DNA of 64,000 bases, taken from NCBI GenBank assembly GCA_963813315.1, contig CAWEYO010000028.1, forward strand, positions 115,413 to 179,412, read 5' to 3'. Shown here in pieces: positions 62,099 through 64,000 of this stretch. Made by a program: the position numbers and the translations under genes. The notes under the pieces are model-generated. The model worked only from the letters and a program-made list of their open reading frames with translations, was not told the origin of the DNA and ran no database searches. The first letter of the stretch is position 1. Each line of letters opens with the position of its first letter. Origin of the DNA: CAWEYO01 sp963813315 (GTDB lineage: Bacteria > Pseudomonadota > Alphaproteobacteria > Rhizobiales > Rhizobiaceae).

Positions 62099-63251
62099 AT
62101 GGCAACTCGTGCGCGAAATAAACTGGCGGCAACTTTTGTCGCGAAGAAAGATTTGAAGCCTGGAAGGTATTCGGAGGTGGCAAATCTTTATCTCAACGTT
62201 ACCCCTACCAAGACCAAAAACTGGATCATGATCGTCAATCGCGGCGGTGTCCGCCGAGAGGTAGGTCTTGGTTCGATTCTCGATGTCTCCCTTGAGAAGG
62301 CACGTGTGAGAGCTGCGGAATTGCGCAAGGCGGCAGCAGACGGACGCGACGTGCTTGAAGCGAAAAGGACCGAACGTTCGGTTCTCAATTTCAAGCAAGC
62401 GGCGAATCTATATGTCGCCGCGATGAAGGACGGTTGGAAGCACAAGAATATCGAGAACCGTTGGGTGCAAATTCTCGCATTGAAGGAACTTGCCGATTTG
62501 AACCTGCGTCCAGTCAAAGATGTCTCGGTTCAGGATGTTTTGCGAGCCGTAACCCCGCTGTGGCAATCAAACCAACGACCGGCAAATTTCTAATCTCCAT
62601 GATCAAGCGAACCTTGGCTTGGGCAGGCGCTCACGGCCACCGTGATCCGAATGCAGCCAATCCGGCCGATTGGGATCTACTTTGAAGTAGTGATGCCCGC
62701 GCCGAAGCAAGGCGGCAACTTCGCGGCGATGCCCTATGCCGATTACCGGCCTTACGTTCAATCGCTACGCGACATTGGTACGGTTTTCGCTCGTGCCCTT
62801 GATTATCGTGTTGGTATGGGCGCGAAAGCCGCAGTGCTTGAGATGGTTTGGAGTGAAGTCGATCTCGACAAGGCGCTGTGGACCGTACCAGCAAAGCGAT
62901 GAAGGGTGGCAAAATCATAGGGTTCCGCTTGTCGGCACGCGCTGCTGAGATTTTGTGCCAGCAACACATTGCCACAGGTGGCAAGGGCATAGTGTTCCCG
63001 TCTACGGTCAGCGATAATCCGATTAGCGAGACAGTGCTTAATCGCCTTGTTCCCCGTCCCTATACGCTGCATGGTTTTCGAAGTGCCGCATCTACATGGC
63101 AAACGATTGCACCGAATTTCCGCACGAACTGATTGAAATGAATCTCGCGCATTCTGTCGGGAATGCCGCAGCAAGAGCGTACCGCCGTTCGACAGCATTG
63201 GAACGTCGCCGCGAGATTATGAAGGTGTGGGACGACTATCTAACCTCCTGA
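62099..63251 (+). pseudogene. P4-type tyrosine integrase, several frameshifts
   Basis: The first 160 codons are intact: VAKKDLKPGRYSEVANLYLN and KNWIMIVNRGGVRREVGLGS, the DUF4102 integrase N-domain, then the core-binding domain to VLRAVTPLWQS. The frame then shifts at about 62570, 62690 (extra T in CTTTG), 62900, 62930 and 63100. Reconstructed segments include KPTTGKFLISMIKRTLAWAG, PYTLHGFRSAASTW (the H-x-x-R box) and MNLAHSVGNAAARAYRRSTA with the catalytic Tyr. It ends MKVWDDYLTS at 63251. It resembles an integrase of a genomic island, now broken. No tRNA end lies at the junction. Confidence 0.85.
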
Positions 63252-63421
63252 ATCACGAATTGTAACAGTCGGTAACAAATGCGCCTGTGGCAGTCAGGAT
63301 ATATCACGCGTGATCACGAGCACGTACGCTCGATTACGCGTTTGCAGCGTCGTTTATCTTTATTTTCCAATCACTTAGCGCTGTGTTAGAATGAGGGTCA
63401 ATTGGTTTGGGAGTTGACCTA
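63252..63421. other. Short AT-rich intergenic spacer
   Basis: 170 bases between the integrase relic and the next gene. It contains ATCACGCGTGATCACGAGCA (63303-63322) with nested GTGATCAC palindromes like those left of the integrase. GGAG at 63410-63413 is the ribosome binding site of the next gene. Confidence 0.5.
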
Positions 63422-64000
63422 ATGGCACGATTTCGAGGTGGGAGTGCGAGTAATAAGCGAGGCGCACGCAAGGCCAAAGGCCTGCTCGCGACACCGGAAA
63501 AAAGAGGATGTCGTTTACCAAGACCTCCCAATCGATAAGGTGCCGGAACTTCACGAACGCGCGGTCAGGATCAAAGGGATTTTTGGTCGTCTTTCCAATA
63601 ATAAAGTGGGAGGCCGCACGTGAGCTTTACGAAGTTCGATATTCGCTTAGCTACGGTCAGTGGGCCAAATGGATCGCCACCGAGCTTCACGAGATACTAA
63701 TGGCATCCTAAGCCGACAACTACGTTCGTGCCATCCAGCGACTTAAGAAATATGAGGAAAAAATAGGCGCTACCGTAGACTTTACGGTAATCGCAAATCT
63801 GAGCCTATCGTCCCTCATCGAGTTATCACGCAAGAGCACTCCTGAGTTTATCTTTAACAACGCTCTTGAGCGCGCCAAGACAGGACCGGTGCCTTATCGG
63901 TGGATCAAGGATGAAATTCGTACCTCTGCTGACATCAAACGCGCTGCAAAGCAGGCTAGGCTCGATAAGCAGACCGGCAGATCAAACCCTCCGAGGCCTG
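63422..64000 (+). pseudogene. DUF3102-like element protein, two frameshifts and a stop, cut by window edge
   Basis: ATG 63422 follows GGAG at eight bases and starts MARFRGGSASNKRGARKAKG. Removing one A from the run at 63498-63503 gives LLATPEKEDVVYQDLPIDKV and PELHERAVRIKGIFGRLSNN. Removing one A at 63603-63605 gives KWEAARELYEVRYSLSYGQW and AKWIATELHEILMAS. A TAA (63709-63711) is followed by ADNYVRAIQRLKKYEEKIGA, open to the window end. The SYGQWAKWI...TADNYVRA-like pattern recalls DUF3102 proteins of plasmids and phages. That assignment is tentative. Confidence 0.65.

Overview
The window looks like chromosomal DNA of an alphaproteobacterium of the order Hyphomicrobiales (Rhizobiales), most likely a Mesorhizobium/Aminobacter/Phyllobacterium-type organism. 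The support is the GC-rich coding sequence, the imuA-imuB-dnaE2 mutasome behind a GTTC-N7-GTTC LexA box, an atpHAGDC operon whose beta subunit has an Ala/Lys/Pro N-terminal extension, leuD/leuB/asd clustering, the ffh-chorismate mutase-rpsP group, choline-sulfate genes (betC, choX and a LysR regulator), and several families of short palindromic intergenic repeats typical of rhizobia. The genus is inferred from gene content only.

Layout. Positions 1-9 kb are accessory and partly decayed: an epoxide hydrolase remnant at the left edge, an MDR oxidoreductase, the choline-sulfate cluster, scattered pieces of a class III adenylate cyclase/TolB/TPR protein, a glutathione transferase and a half-size DMT transporter. 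Positions 9-14.4 kb hold a five-gene peptide/nickel-type ABC importer on the minus strand. Positions 14.8-20 kb hold a BNR beta-propeller gene paired with a MoaD/ThiS-like ubiquitin-fold gene, then a graveyard of remnants (epimerase start, serine recombinase, frameshifted DHFR-like gene, IS630 piece) with two small intact-looking hypothetical genes. Positions 20-26.4 kb are a six-gene sugar uptake/oxidation operon (dehydrogenase, isomerase, binding protein, two permeases, ATPase) behind a perfect 16-bp LacI-type palindrome. A tRNA-Gly(GCC) lies at 26.8 kb.

From 27 kb to 61.8 kb the content is mostly core genome: aminoacyl-tRNA deacylase, CnoX, LON-domain protein, Trm112-like protein, TetR regulator, the SOS mutasome, a zincin, a broken DadA-like oxidoreductase, leuD-RidA-leuB, asd, a Tat-exported phosphoesterase, two NAD-dependent enzymes, rpsP-chorismate mutase-ffh, the F1 ATP synthase operon, priA, a transaldolase-family gene and acs. 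The last 2 kb (62-64 kb) are lower in GC and carry a broken P4-type integrase and a broken DUF3102-like gene, the edge of a decayed integrated element.

A cross-cutting observation is that single-base indels break reading frames in many places, including ffh, which should be essential, and the ATGA-coupled start of an oligopeptide permease. Several fall in short homopolymers, so part of the apparent pseudogenization may be sequence error. No CRISPR array, toxin-antitoxin pair or phage-defence island was recognised. The nearest to an undescribed unit is the BNR propeller plus ubiquitin-like protein pair at 14.9-16.3 kb.
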